Shown here: positions 6,666-12,759 of the stretch, in pieces | How positions within the stretch are numbered: position 1 is the stretch's first letter | Layout: each line of letters starts with the position of its first letter | DNA from: JASLCR01 sp036405515 | Lineage (GTDB): Bacteria > Patescibacteriota > Saccharimonadia > Saccharimonadales > Saccharimonadaceae | NCBI GenBank assembly: GCA_036405515.1 | Contig: DASWXM010000043.1 | Coordinates: forward strand, 1-18,741 | DNA length: 18,741 nt | Reading direction: 5' to 3' | Notes under the pieces: generated by a model | What the model was told of the DNA's origin: nothing | What the model saw: the letters and a program-made list of their open reading frames with translations, nothing else | The model's database searches: none | Translations under genes and position numbers: made by a program

Positions 6666-8293
6666 CATACGAATTCACCGTTTTCTAAGAACCCTTGATA
6701 GGGTTCTTTTAGTTTGTAATCGATCTCGTACCTCTGTTTAGCCGACCTTCCAAGGTCTTTAATTGTAAGGTTTGAGAAGAAATTTCTAAGGACTATATCC
6801 ATAGCCCTCATATCGTGCATTTTATCCAAAATAACAGGGATGGATTGGAAAAGTTTGAGATATTCTTCAAATGTCACAATTGAGTCTTTAATGCCGTCAC
6901 GTTGCGTTTTCAGTAGTTGATACTGACTTGTCAGAATCTTAATCAACTTTTGTTGCTTATCTAGATCATAATGACCAATTAATGCAGGGTTATCTTGAAT
7001 CAAATCTTTCGCCTTCTCATACTTTGATTCCAAGTCACCTATCCTCTTAGCAAGACTCTTTACGTCATGATCGAGTCTGATAGTTCTATTCTTTAGTTCA
7101 AGCTTCGCCTCTTTCACGTATGAGTTGTAGTTCTCTTGTGTAATAAAAAGATACTTTTCGAAAAATTCCTTTACAAACGTTAACACCACGCTAGCCCTGA
7201 TTCCCGCATTTTTATTAACACATCGAGGATTAGGACATCTGTAGTAGTAATACCAGACCTTACCAGCTCCAGCTTTCTTAGATGACAGGCTTGACTCTAA
7301 GTCCTTATGACAATGCCCGCACTTTACAATCCTGCGCAGTAGATCTGCCTTCACCCCATCTCGAAGTTCCGCAACTGAGATAATCTTAACCGAGTCAAGG
7401 CTCTTTATTTTATTAAGCTTTAAGAATTGCTTAACAGAAATCATCGGCTCGAAAGAGTATTTCTCTGTTAAGTTTACGAGGCTTTGTCCATACTTTAAGA
7501 CCCCCGCATACACCGGGTCTCGCAAGACTTTAGACACATCGTCATTATCCCATTTGAAAGGCATAGGATCTTTGCCGTACTTCCTTAACCGATATGCAGT
7601 TTGGGTGTTTAACCAATCCTTTATCTCAACCTGCTTAGCCCCATTGAGTCGCATACTAAAAGCTTCTTGAATGATGAGAAAATTATTACCATCTGGCACG
7701 AGTTGCCGATCTGCATTGATGAGATAGCCATGTTTCATCTTTCCGATAAACTCGCCATCGTCCTCCGTAGCACGCCTATTACCACGAGAGACGGACTCGC
7801 TTAGGTGCTCCGAGTACTGTTTTGATAGAACAAATGACATACCGAGAAGCATCTTCCCAGTTGGGTTATTCTCAAACGCAGAAGTAGCAAATCGCAAATC
7901 CTTCAGAGTATGAGTATCGAGAAGATCTATCAACTCACCAGCCTCTTTCATATTTCGAGATAACCTATCTGGATGCCATGATATTAATCCTGTAATCTTG
8001 CCGGATTTAATATTTTCAATAAGCGCCCTAAACTCTTTACGAGTGTCAGGCTCCTTTGCAGAAAATCTTTCTTCGATCGTTGCGACAACATTTAGACCAT
8101 CAGGAATAACGACTCTGTCCATGATGTCTTTAATCTGATCTTCAATCGATCGCTCCTGACGCTCTTCACCTCTTGTCGACTTTCTCGCATAGATTGCATA
8201 CTTAATAGTCGAAGGGTCAAATTCATACTCAGCCCTATCTTGGCTGGCTTTTAATATTTCATATAACTGTTGACTCGTTTCGATTTGATCCAT
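6608..8293 (-). CDS. Large serine recombinase (integrase of the element)
   Basis: The 561-aa protein has an N-terminal resolvase domain with YARKSTRG (catalytic Ser39), SIEDQIKDI, WHPDRLSRN and FVLSKQYSEHLSESV. A recombinase domain follows (about 180-300, with DDVSKVLRDPVYAGVLKYG), then a zinc ribbon with CGHC and CPNPRC, and a coiled-coil arm (about 390-470). This is the architecture of large serine integrases that need only short attachment sites. The last 16 residues (GERTRTFDLTVPNRAR) are read from the antisense strand of tRNA-Pro, so they are a product of integration; Arg545 is the last codon fully shared with the circular form. No Shine-Dalgarno lies before the ATG; it may be co-transcribed with the 58-aa gene 37 nt upstream. 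Confidence 0.93.
   Translation of the reverse strand: MDQIETSQQLYEILKASQDRAEYEFDPSTIKYAIYARKSTRGEERQERSIEDQIKDIMDRVVIPDGLNVVATIEERFSAKEPDTRKEFRALIENIKSGKITGLISWHPDRLSRNMKEAGELIDLLDTHTLKDLRFATSAFENNPTGKMLLGMSFVLSKQYSEHLSESVSRGNRRATEDDGEFIGKMKHGYLINADRQLVPDGNNFLIIQEAFSMRLNGAKQVEIKDWLNTQTAYRLRKYGKDPMPFKWDNDDVSKVLRDPVYAGVLKYGQSLVNLTEKYSFEPMISVKQFLKLNKIKSLDSVKIISVAELRDGVKADLLRRIVKCGHCHKDLESSLSSKKAGAGKVWYYYYRCPNPRCVNKNAGIRASVVLTFVKEFFEKYLFITQENYNSYVKEAKLELKNRTIRLDHDVKSLAKRIGDLESKYEKAKDLIQDNPALIGHYDLDKQQKLIKILTSQYQLLKTQRDGIKDSIVTFEEYLKLFQSIPVILDKMHDMRAMDIVLRNFFSNLTIKDLGRSAKQRYEIDYKLKEPYQGFLENGEFVCGRGERTRTFDLTVPNRAR
6660..6666. other. attL core at the tRNA-Pro 3' end
   Basis: CGACCAC spans the last base of the acceptor stem, the CCA and one further base, and recurs at 17995-18001. 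Upstream bases are tRNA; downstream bases are element sequence. Serine integrases exchange strands at a 2-bp core, so a short identity is expected; the exact crossover cannot be placed. Confidence 0.65.
6687..6710 (+). terminator. Terminator for tRNA-Pro, located inside the recombinase coding end
   Basis: AAGAACCC (6687-6694) pairs with GGGTTCTT (6701-6708) around a 6-nt loop, followed by further T. It lies 22 nt after the tRNA CCA, so it would end tRNA transcription. It is part of the element, not of the original chromosome, and resembles the hairpin at 18022-18047. On the other strand it codes for recombinase residues. Confidence 0.7.
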
Positions 8294-8330
8294 AGTACTA
8301 ATAAAGTTTGATACTGCTCACGCTATAGAT

Positions 8331-8507
8331 TTATAACTTAATGACAGTGCCATCCTTTTGAATTACAAACATAGTTTTATCTTCTTCAGCGGTCTGCGGT
8401 TCCTCATTCCAGTCCCGTGAAGTTAGTACATCCATCCAATACAAGTTATCTCCTGTATCAATGTCATCGAATTCAAGCGTCTTCGGCTCAAGATCTTCGC
8501 TATCCAT
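8331..8507 (-). CDS. Small acidic protein upstream of the recombinase
   Basis: A 58-aa reading frame beginning MDSEDLEPKTLEFDDI and ending MFVIQKDGTVIKL, strongly acidic with two Trp residues (YWMDV, RDWNEE). No family recognised. Support for it being real: a TATAAT box on this strand (8516-8521) ends 8 nt before the ATG, the same leaderless layout as several other genes here, and it lies 37 nt upstream of the recombinase in the same orientation. Small proteins beside large serine integrases can be recombination directionality factors, which is one possibility, but nothing in the sequence proves it. Confidence 0.55.
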   Translation of the reverse strand: MDSEDLEPKTLEFDDIDTGDNLYWMDVLTSRDWNEEPQTAEEDKTMFVIQKDGTVIKL

Positions 8508-8672
8508 TAAGTTGTATTATAGCTCGATTCCGCCTGTACTTCGCCTGCTTTCACTGTATCCTCACTGTTTTCCTTCGCAATAAAACCCACCGTTTATCAC
8601 GTTACCTTCACATTAAATACCTTTATTTATCTTATTATCCCTTATTAAATCGTCTTCCTGTTTAGTGTGGGA
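8508..8672. other. Intergenic region between divergent small-protein and RNA-leader transcripts
   Basis: About 165 nt of AT-rich, pyrimidine-rich sequence (+ strand) separating the leaderless -10 of the 58-aa gene (8516-8521) from the -10 of the structured leader (8673-8678). A frame on the + strand crosses it (8417-8665), but its composition (many Tyr, Leu, Cys, His) does not look like a protein. Nothing else seen. Confidence 0.5.
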
Positions 8673-8678
8673 TATAAT
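8673..8678 (+). promoter_or_regulatory. -10 box for the structured leader RNA and Ltp-like gene
   Basis: TATAAT at 8673-8678 places the predicted transcription start near G8685, which is exactly the first base of the long closing stem of the leader. No convincing -35 is visible. Confidence 0.6.
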
Positions 8679-8684
8679 AAAAGA

Positions 8685-8855
8685 GCTTAAACCAATATTC
8701 CAGAATGTAGCTCCGGCTGCATGACTTGTGCTATGTAATCGGCACTCGTCAAAAGCATTAAGGCGCAAGTCTGGATGTTGGTTTAAGCACCTAGGCGAGT
8801 GTCGATTTTATTTGTCCTCGTTTAGGCGAACAAACCTAAATAGCCCAAGGAGGAC
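8685..8855 (+). ncRNA. Highly structured 5' leader, candidate new cis-regulatory RNA
   Basis: P1: GCTTAAACCAA (8685-8695) pairs perfectly with TTGGTTTAAGC (8778-8788) and continues through TAT/ATG and CCAGA/TCTGG with one bulged T, giving 19 bp. P2: ATGTAGC and GCTGCAT (8705-8711, 8716-8722) close a TCCG (UNCG-type) loop. P3: CTTGTGC (8725-8731) pairs with GCGCAAG (8763-8769). The P3 loop segment 8737-8748 is complementary over 12 bp to 8796-8807, outside P1, so it is a pseudoknot or an alternative fold; T-rich sequence follows (8806-8813). Downstream, GTCCTC (8814-8819) can pair with GAGGAC (8850-8855), covering the Shine-Dalgarno of the next gene, around an inner stem TTTAGG/CCTAAA (8821-8826, 8835-8840). 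Several G-T pairs support an RNA role. Not matched to any class I know. Confidence 0.7.
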
Positions 8856-8860
8856 TAGAC

Positions 8861-9388
8861 ATGGATATCAACAAGAAGCAGAAAAAAGCTTGGTATAAGA
8901 AGTGGTGGATATGGGTCATTATCATAATCGTGGGTATCGCCGCTATATCATCAACTGCCGAGAACCAAGATGAGATCAATAAGAAGATAGATAATGCGTC
9001 TAAAGAGATACAGGACACGACCACTGATGCAAAGAAGAAGATTGATAACATCAAGAAAGATGAACCATCAAAACCCAGCATACCTGTAGAGTACACATCA
9101 GCACTGAATAAGGCGACGCAGTATGCCAATACCATGCACATGTCAAAGGCTGGCGTCTATGACCAACTGACGTCTGAATATGGCGAAAAGTTCTCAAAGA
9201 AGGCTGCGCAGTATGCCATAGACAACGTAGAAGCAGACTGGAATGCAAATGCGCTCACAAAGGCGAAGGAGTATCAGAAGACCATGTCTATGTCACCAGA
9301 GGCGATCCGTGATCAGCTCACATCGAGTGCCGGAGAGAAGTTCACCCAGGCTGAAGCAGACTATGCTATTAAGCATTTGAACGACTAG
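8861..9388 (+). CDS. Membrane-anchored Ltp-family protein (superinfection-exclusion type repeats)
   Basis: The 175-aa protein has a basic start, one transmembrane helix (about 16-30), a polar linker rich in Lys, Asp and Ile (about 35-78, likely coiled coil), and two Ltp-type repeats at 81-124 and 131-174 (ALNKATQYANTMHMSKAGVY and ALTKAKEYQKTMSMSPEAIR, each followed by DQLTS, GEKF and YAI). This repeat is known from host-surface lipoproteins including Ltp of Streptococcus phage TP-J34, which blocks injection of DNA by other phages. Here the anchor is a helix, not a lipobox. A strong Shine-Dalgarno AAGGAGG lies 7 nt before the ATG and can be masked by the leader RNA. It is a good candidate for protection of the host or the element, by family only. 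Confidence 0.75.
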   Translation: MDINKKQKKAWYKKWWIWVIIIIVGIAAISSTAENQDEINKKIDNASKEIQDTTTDAKKKIDNIKKDEPSKPSIPVEYTSALNKATQYANTMHMSKAGVYDQLTSEYGEKFSKKAAQYAIDNVEADWNANALTKAKEYQKTMSMSPEAIRDQLTSSAGEKFTQAEADYAIKHLND

Positions 9389-9411
9389 CTCTTTACTTAA
9401 TACTGTAAATG

Positions 9412-9450
9412 AAAAGAATGATTCCCTGCACCGGTGGATCATTCTTTTTC
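9412..9450. terminator. Bidirectional terminator between Ltp-like gene and the leftward operon
   Basis: AAAAGAATGAT (9412-9422) pairs with ATCATTCTTTT (9438-9448); the A run before and T run after make it usable from both sides of these convergent transcripts. Confidence 0.8.
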
Positions 9451-9478
9451 TTCCCAGTGCAAGAATGACTCTGGTAAA

Positions 9479-9658
9479 TTACCCCGCCTGCAGAAGCAGA
9501 AAGTGAGTCAGTATAGCCGCAAGCGGCAGTACTATGTGCAACCAGCCCCACGTCCATACCTGCATAAATACGGACAGGTTAGCTAAAATCGCAAAGACAA
9601 AGACAATTTCTAGAATACCGCCGAATGGTCTACGACTATAAGATCTCAACCTTGTCAT
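9479..9658 (-). CDS. Small two-helix membrane protein, third gene of the Cas2-like operon
   Basis: A 59-aa product (MTRLRSYSRRPFGGILEIV at the start) with a basic N-terminus and two transmembrane helices (about 14-32 and 37-56). The ATG at 9658 overlaps the TGA of the preceding gene as ATGA, typical of translational coupling; an in-frame CTG/TTG region further upstream lies inside that gene. No family recognised. The position suggests a membrane partner of the two soluble proteins of the operon. Confidence 0.6.
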   Translation of the reverse strand: MTRLRSYSRRPFGGILEIVFVFAILANLSVFMQVWTWGWLHIVLPLAAILTHFLLLQAG

Positions 9659-9867
9659 GTCGTATGGCTCTCTGGACAACAATAGTAGCATCCGTTAATC
9701 CGCTTATTCACCCATTGCCGCTTTGCGAAGGCAACGGCTTGATTACTGCTCGCAAAATAACCAAGACGGATACGACTAAGAATATTAGGCGGATGACTGC
9801 AGCCGTCGGTGTGCACTTCATGATCGCCGTTAGATTGCTCGTGTCGGTTGATGTAAAAATACCCCAT
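9655..9867 (-). CDS. Small Cys/His-rich protein, second gene of the Cas2-like operon
   Basis: The 70-aa protein contains RHEQSNGDHEVHTDGCSHPP, a middle RIRLGYFASSNQAVAFAK and the end INGCYYCCPESHTT. The conserved-looking His and Cys residues (HEVH, C, H, CYYCC, H) suggest a small zinc-binding fold. I have a sense that similar short proteins of unknown function occur widely beside mobile genes, but I cannot name a family. The second ATG (9867) is preferred over one six bases upstream because AGGAG lies 8 nt before it. It sits 13 nt after the Cas2-like gene. Confidence 0.65.
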   Translation of the reverse strand: MGYFYINRHEQSNGDHEVHTDGCSHPPNILSRIRLGYFASSNQAVAFAKRQWVNKRINGCYYCCPESHTT

Positions 9868-9880
9868 ATTCATTTCTCCT

Positions 9881-10159
9881 TTACATATTTTCCTTCATCC
9901 AGTCGGTGACCTCGCTTGGAAGACGATAACTTGCCCAGCCCGCTCCGGTAACCGCAATCACAAGAAGCTTGTCATTATTATCTAGATACTGCTTTAGCTC
10001 ATCTCGCACCGTAGAGGTGTGCTTATCGGTCTTGATAAGCCAGAGGGAGTATTCGGGCTTCGCCCATCCGTCATATGACTTTATCTTCTTGATTAAATCG
10101 GCGTAATCATCGGATGTCTCTGGACCACCGAGATCATAGCTTACTAGTAGTACACTCAT
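9881..10159 (-). CDS. Cas2/VapD-fold-like small protein (SinR-like family)
   Basis: The 92-aa protein opens with MSVLLVSYDLGGPETSDDYADLI and continues with SLWLIKTDKHTSTVRDEL and KLLVIAVTGAGWASYRL. The strand-Asp start (SYDL, Asp9), the central edge strand (YSLWLIKT) and the final strand after NNDKLLVI match the ferredoxin-like fold of the Cas2, VapD and SinR-like group; in Cas2 the equivalent Asp is metal binding. There is no cas1 and no CRISPR array nearby, so it is not part of an adaptation module. It may be a stand-alone nuclease or toxin-type protein (inference). AGGAAGGA lies about 9 nt ahead of the ATG. Confidence 0.55.
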   Translation of the reverse strand: MSVLLVSYDLGGPETSDDYADLIKKIKSYDGWAKPEYSLWLIKTDKHTSTVRDELKQYLDNNDKLLVIAVTGAGWASYRLPSEVTDWMKENM

Positions 10160-10188
10160 TTGATTTTTTCCTTCCTGTTTTGTATAAT
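10160..10188 (+). promoter_or_regulatory. Promoter of the XRE-ImmA switch genes
   Basis: TTGATT (10160-10165), a 17-bp spacer and TATAAT (10183-10188) give a near-consensus promoter with a start near 10195, leaving a leader of about 86 nt before the XRE gene. Confidence 0.7.
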
Positions 10189-10202
10189 TAATGTACGTTA
10201 TC

Positions 10203-10232
10203 AGTATAAATAATCATGGAAGGAGAAGTCAA
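10203..10232 (-). promoter_or_regulatory. Promoter of the Cas2-like operon, facing the XRE promoter
   Basis: On the - strand TTGACT (10227-10232), an 18-bp spacer and TATACT (10203-10208) predict a start near 10196. The two promoters point at each other with starts almost at the same base, so firing of one should block the other. Confidence 0.6.
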
Positions 10233-10280
10233 CACTTTTGTGTTATTAAATTCCTAAAAAAGGATTTTACAGGGGAAATT

Positions 10281-10640
10281 ATGAATACACTTGAACACGT
10301 ATCCGAGCAAATAAAGACGCTCCGAACAAATGCAAAACTCACCCAAGACGCTCTCGCAAGCGAGCTTAAGGTGGCAACGAACACCATATCACGCTGGGAA
10401 ACTGGTACTTATAAACCAGACCTTGAGGATCTCGATAAACTTGCGAAATTTTTCAAAGTATCAATTCTCCAATTCTTCCCAGGTCAAGACCCTTCAGTAA
10501 AGCCAGAACTTCAAGCGCTACTAAGGGCTGCTGGAAATTTATCGAGTCATGACCTTGAGGAATTGAAACACTTTGCAGAATATCGACAGGCTCGGTATCT
10601 ACATGGGAAAGTAAAATCACCAAAAAGAATACGAGAATAA
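10281..10640 (+). CDS. XRE-family helix-turn-helix repressor
   Basis: The 119-aa protein has a N-terminal Cro/CI-type helix-turn-helix: EQIKTLRTNAKLTQDALASE and VATNTISRWETGTYKPDLED, then DLDKLAKFFKVSILQFF. The C-terminal 50 residues are helical. The ATG at 10281 is chosen over one at 10191 because AGGGG lies 5 nt before it, the HTH begins at the usual distance, and the promoter's start lies downstream of 10191. Followed by an ImmA-type peptidase 7 nt later, it matches the ImmR-ImmA control pairs of integrative elements and phages, where the repressor holds excision genes silent until cleaved. Confidence 0.9.
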   Translation: MNTLEHVSEQIKTLRTNAKLTQDALASELKVATNTISRWETGTYKPDLEDLDKLAKFFKVSILQFFPGQDPSVKPELQALLRAAGNLSSHDLEELKHFAEYRQARYLHGKVKSPKRIRE

Positions 10641-10647
10641 GTTACGC

Positions 10648-11259
10648 ATGTCACCTCAGGATCACTATAGGCAAGCCAGGGAGAAAGCTAATGAAATCAG
10701 AAATAGCTTCAACCTTACAGGCGCAAGAATAATGGTAAGTGACCTGAAAAAGATATATAAGCAAGTAGGGATTGATAAGGTCGAGTACCACGACGGCTTT
10801 AAAGGTACGGCGTTGAAGGGCGCATATTTCAATGATGAAGCCGGAGTACTTGTGATGATTAATAAGAAACTTATTAAGATTACCGACCCAAAGGTATTCA
10901 CTCTCGCCCACGAACTCAAACATCACCTACTTGATGATGTTGCGATGGCATCGCTATGTACAGACAATAATGAAGCAACGATCACGGAGCGTGCCGCCAA
11001 TATCTTCGCTACCGAACTCATTTATCCAACTGAGTTATTCGTTGAACACGTAAAATCTATGCAGATCATAGGCGATTTAAAGCCCGAGCATATCGTTTCA
11101 CTAAAACACCGCACCAATACAACCCTAAGCCATGCTGGAATTGCCATAAGAGCGGAAAGGCTGAATCTTGGATCAAACTACAAGGACGTCAAGTGGTTAA
11201 AATTAAGGGATAAAATGTATCCCGAGTATGCACGATTCAAGAGAATACGCTCCTACTAA
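10648..11259 (+). CDS. ImmA/IrrE-family metallopeptidase (antirepressor)
   Basis: The 203-aa protein carries the zinc peptidase motif AHELKHHLLDD (HELKH at 88-92) and the downstream glutamate in ERAANIFATELIYPTEL (Glu123), the third zinc ligand of the family. The remainder (HRTNTTLSHAGIAIRAERL) matches the family helical end. It lies just after the XRE gene, as in ICEBs1 where ImmA cuts ImmR to release the element. No clear Shine-Dalgarno precedes the ATG, and translation may depend on reading of the upstream gene. It is likely the sensor arm of the element's induction switch (inference). Confidence 0.9.
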   Translation: MSPQDHYRQAREKANEIRNSFNLTGARIMVSDLKKIYKQVGIDKVEYHDGFKGTALKGAYFNDEAGVLVMINKKLIKITDPKVFTLAHELKHHLLDDVAMASLCTDNNEATITERAANIFATELIYPTELFVEHVKSMQIIGDLKPEHIVSLKHRTNTTLSHAGIAIRAERLNLGSNYKDVKWLKLRDKMYPEYARFKRIRSY

Positions 11260-11328
11260 ATCTATACTTCATACTATCTCAATTAAGGAACTCATGATAA
11301 ATTTAAAACCAATTTCATTACTTCAAGG

Positions 11329-11334
11329 TATACT
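11329..11334 (+). promoter_or_regulatory. -10 box of a leaderless promoter for the DAC-like gene
   Basis: TATACT ends 6 nt before the ATG at 11341; the -35 is weak and no Shine-Dalgarno lies between. It indicates that this gene is transcribed apart from the XRE-ImmA pair. Confidence 0.45.
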
Positions 11335-11340
11335 GATGCT

Positions 11341-12654
11341 ATGGAGTCGATAGGCGAAGCAATTGATGAAATAACAAATCAATTAACGGCCAAGAACCTG
11401 GCCAAACATATTAGTGAAAAGACTGTACATGACCTTATTACAACAGCATTCTATGCAAGTCTAGAGCGTGAAGAACTTCAATCTTTAAAGTTCGATTTCA
11501 TCTACATAGACCCCGATAATCCCGATCTTGACCCTCCGATCAAAGTGAGATTTTCAAGATGGAAAACAGTAAATCTAGAACATCCTATACCATTTACTGT
11601 ATCTTCCCTATCTAAACTTGGACTGGCGACTGACAGAAAAACATCTACTCTCGCCGTCCATATAAATGAGAAAAATGAGCTTTATGTGTGGGGATTCGTA
11701 GATCAGGGCACAAATACTTATTTATTCGATACACACGAGTCAACAAGCGGATGGACACACCCAGGTGTTCTACACGTATCAGTACGTGATACGGGCTACT
11801 TAGTTATAGGTTGCCAAGGCGATAAGATTATAGAGATCAAGCATGACTCTATAATCTATCCACCACTAGACGCATTGGGGTATGGGCACCTAAACGAATC
11901 GCTAGGGCTAATCACAGATAAACTTGTTACTCGTGCAGAAAAGTATATTGAAGAATTTGGTTTCACCGACGATGAAGAGCCCGACAGCCCCTTCGCTTTT
12001 AATAATTTGCTGCGCCGAGAGCTACAGAGGACGCTAAGCAGAATAATACTGCGAATTCAGAGTTTCGGGCACGGAGGCGCATTTATTATCACGCCTAATG
12101 TAGATAGTGCAAGGTTGAACATAAAGTATAAACTAAATTATGACAGACTCGCAGAATCACTTGTCCGATGTGAGGTTCTCAGTATCTTAAACCAACAATA
12201 TCATGAGATTATCATGAACAAATTTGAAGAAGGTCGCAAGACGTTGGATGGTGAGCTATATTTTGACTCCGCCATAATCGATGGCGAACTTGATGATGCT
12301 ACGGAAGCGCTAACGGGATCGATATGGTTTGCATCTCTTCTGTCTAGGGTGGATGGTTTAATAGTTTTTGATGAATCGTTAAATATACGAGGCTTTGGTG
12401 CAGAAATCCTCGTAGAAAACCCTGCGGATCATGTGCTAAATGCAACAACTATTATCGCCGAGGAGACCTTAAGAACTGCTCGCCCTATCGACCCAGCACA
12501 GTTTGGTACAAGACATCGTTCAATGATGCGATATATCAATGCAGATTCTAAAGGGTTAGGATTTGTCATTTCACAAGATGGTGCAGAAAAAATTATGATT
12601 AATCTAGAAGGTAAGGTTGTCTACTGGGATGGTATTAAACTGACAGTATATTAA
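11341..12654 (+). CDS. DisA-N/DAC-fold nucleotide-binding or cyclase-like protein (DACNV-like)
   Basis: The 437-aa protein has an N-terminal part (about 1-200) with two beta-rich segments (TSTLAVHINEKNELYVWGFVDQG; HPGVLHVSVRDTGYLVIG), a helical linker (about 200-300), and a C-terminal domain resembling the DisA/CdaA diadenylate cyclase fold. Its signatures are VDGLIVFDESL (Asp338-Gly339), like the DGA motif, and FGTRHRSMM (Thr390, Arg391-His392-Arg393), the RHR motif. Both motifs that bind and turn over ATP in DAC enzymes are largely kept, with Ala to Leu in the first. The layout recalls the predicted DACNV sensor proteins of bacterial conflict systems, which are thought to bind nucleotides. 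Whether it makes or senses a cyclic dinucleotide cannot be told here. Confidence 0.6.
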   Translation: MESIGEAIDEITNQLTAKNLAKHISEKTVHDLITTAFYASLEREELQSLKFDFIYIDPDNPDLDPPIKVRFSRWKTVNLEHPIPFTVSSLSKLGLATDRKTSTLAVHINEKNELYVWGFVDQGTNTYLFDTHESTSGWTHPGVLHVSVRDTGYLVIGCQGDKIIEIKHDSIIYPPLDALGYGHLNESLGLITDKLVTRAEKYIEEFGFTDDEEPDSPFAFNNLLRRELQRTLSRIILRIQSFGHGGAFIITPNVDSARLNIKYKLNYDRLAESLVRCEVLSILNQQYHEIIMNKFEEGRKTLDGELYFDSAIIDGELDDATEALTGSIWFASLLSRVDGLIVFDESLNIRGFGAEILVENPADHVLNATTIIAEETLRTARPIDPAQFGTRHRSMMRYINADSKGLGFVISQDGAEKIMINLEGKVVYWDGIKLTVY

Positions 12655-12759
12655 ATTTCCCATTATAACCTTTGATCCCAATTTCCTGTCTTTACTACTT
12701 GTCGATCTATACTTAATATAAAAAAGTATCATATATTATAAAACCGAACCTCTAAGGAA

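Noticed and set aside
8417..8665. An 82-codon + strand frame between recombinase and RNA leader
   Set aside because: Composition is implausible (runs of Tyr, Leu, Cys, His), no ribosome binding site, and it overlaps the better supported 58-aa gene and two promoters.
8721..8738. A leader peptide frame (ATG to TAA, 5 residues) inside the structured RNA
   Set aside because: No ribosome binding site, and both ends lie within strong stems P2 and P3; likely chance.
8685..8855. A T-box, c-di-AMP or c-di-GMP riboswitch
   Set aside because: None of the conserved sequence blocks of these classes could be found, although the nearby DAC-like gene made a c-di-AMP sensor tempting.
9625..9909. A 94-codon + strand frame over the Cas2-like operon
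   Set aside because: Antisense to two coupled genes with good starts; no motif or ribosome binding site.
9881..10159. A CRISPR-Cas adaptation module, because of the Cas2-like protein
   Set aside because: No cas1, no other cas gene and no repeat-spacer array is present in the window.
10191..10280. Extended N-terminus of the XRE repressor
   Set aside because: The predicted transcription start (about 10195) lies after this ATG, and a Shine-Dalgarno supports the ATG at 10281.
11341..12654. A complete DisA checkpoint protein
   Set aside because: DisA has its DAC domain at the N-terminus followed by a spine and HhH DNA-binding domain; here the DAC-like part is C-terminal and no HhH is seen.
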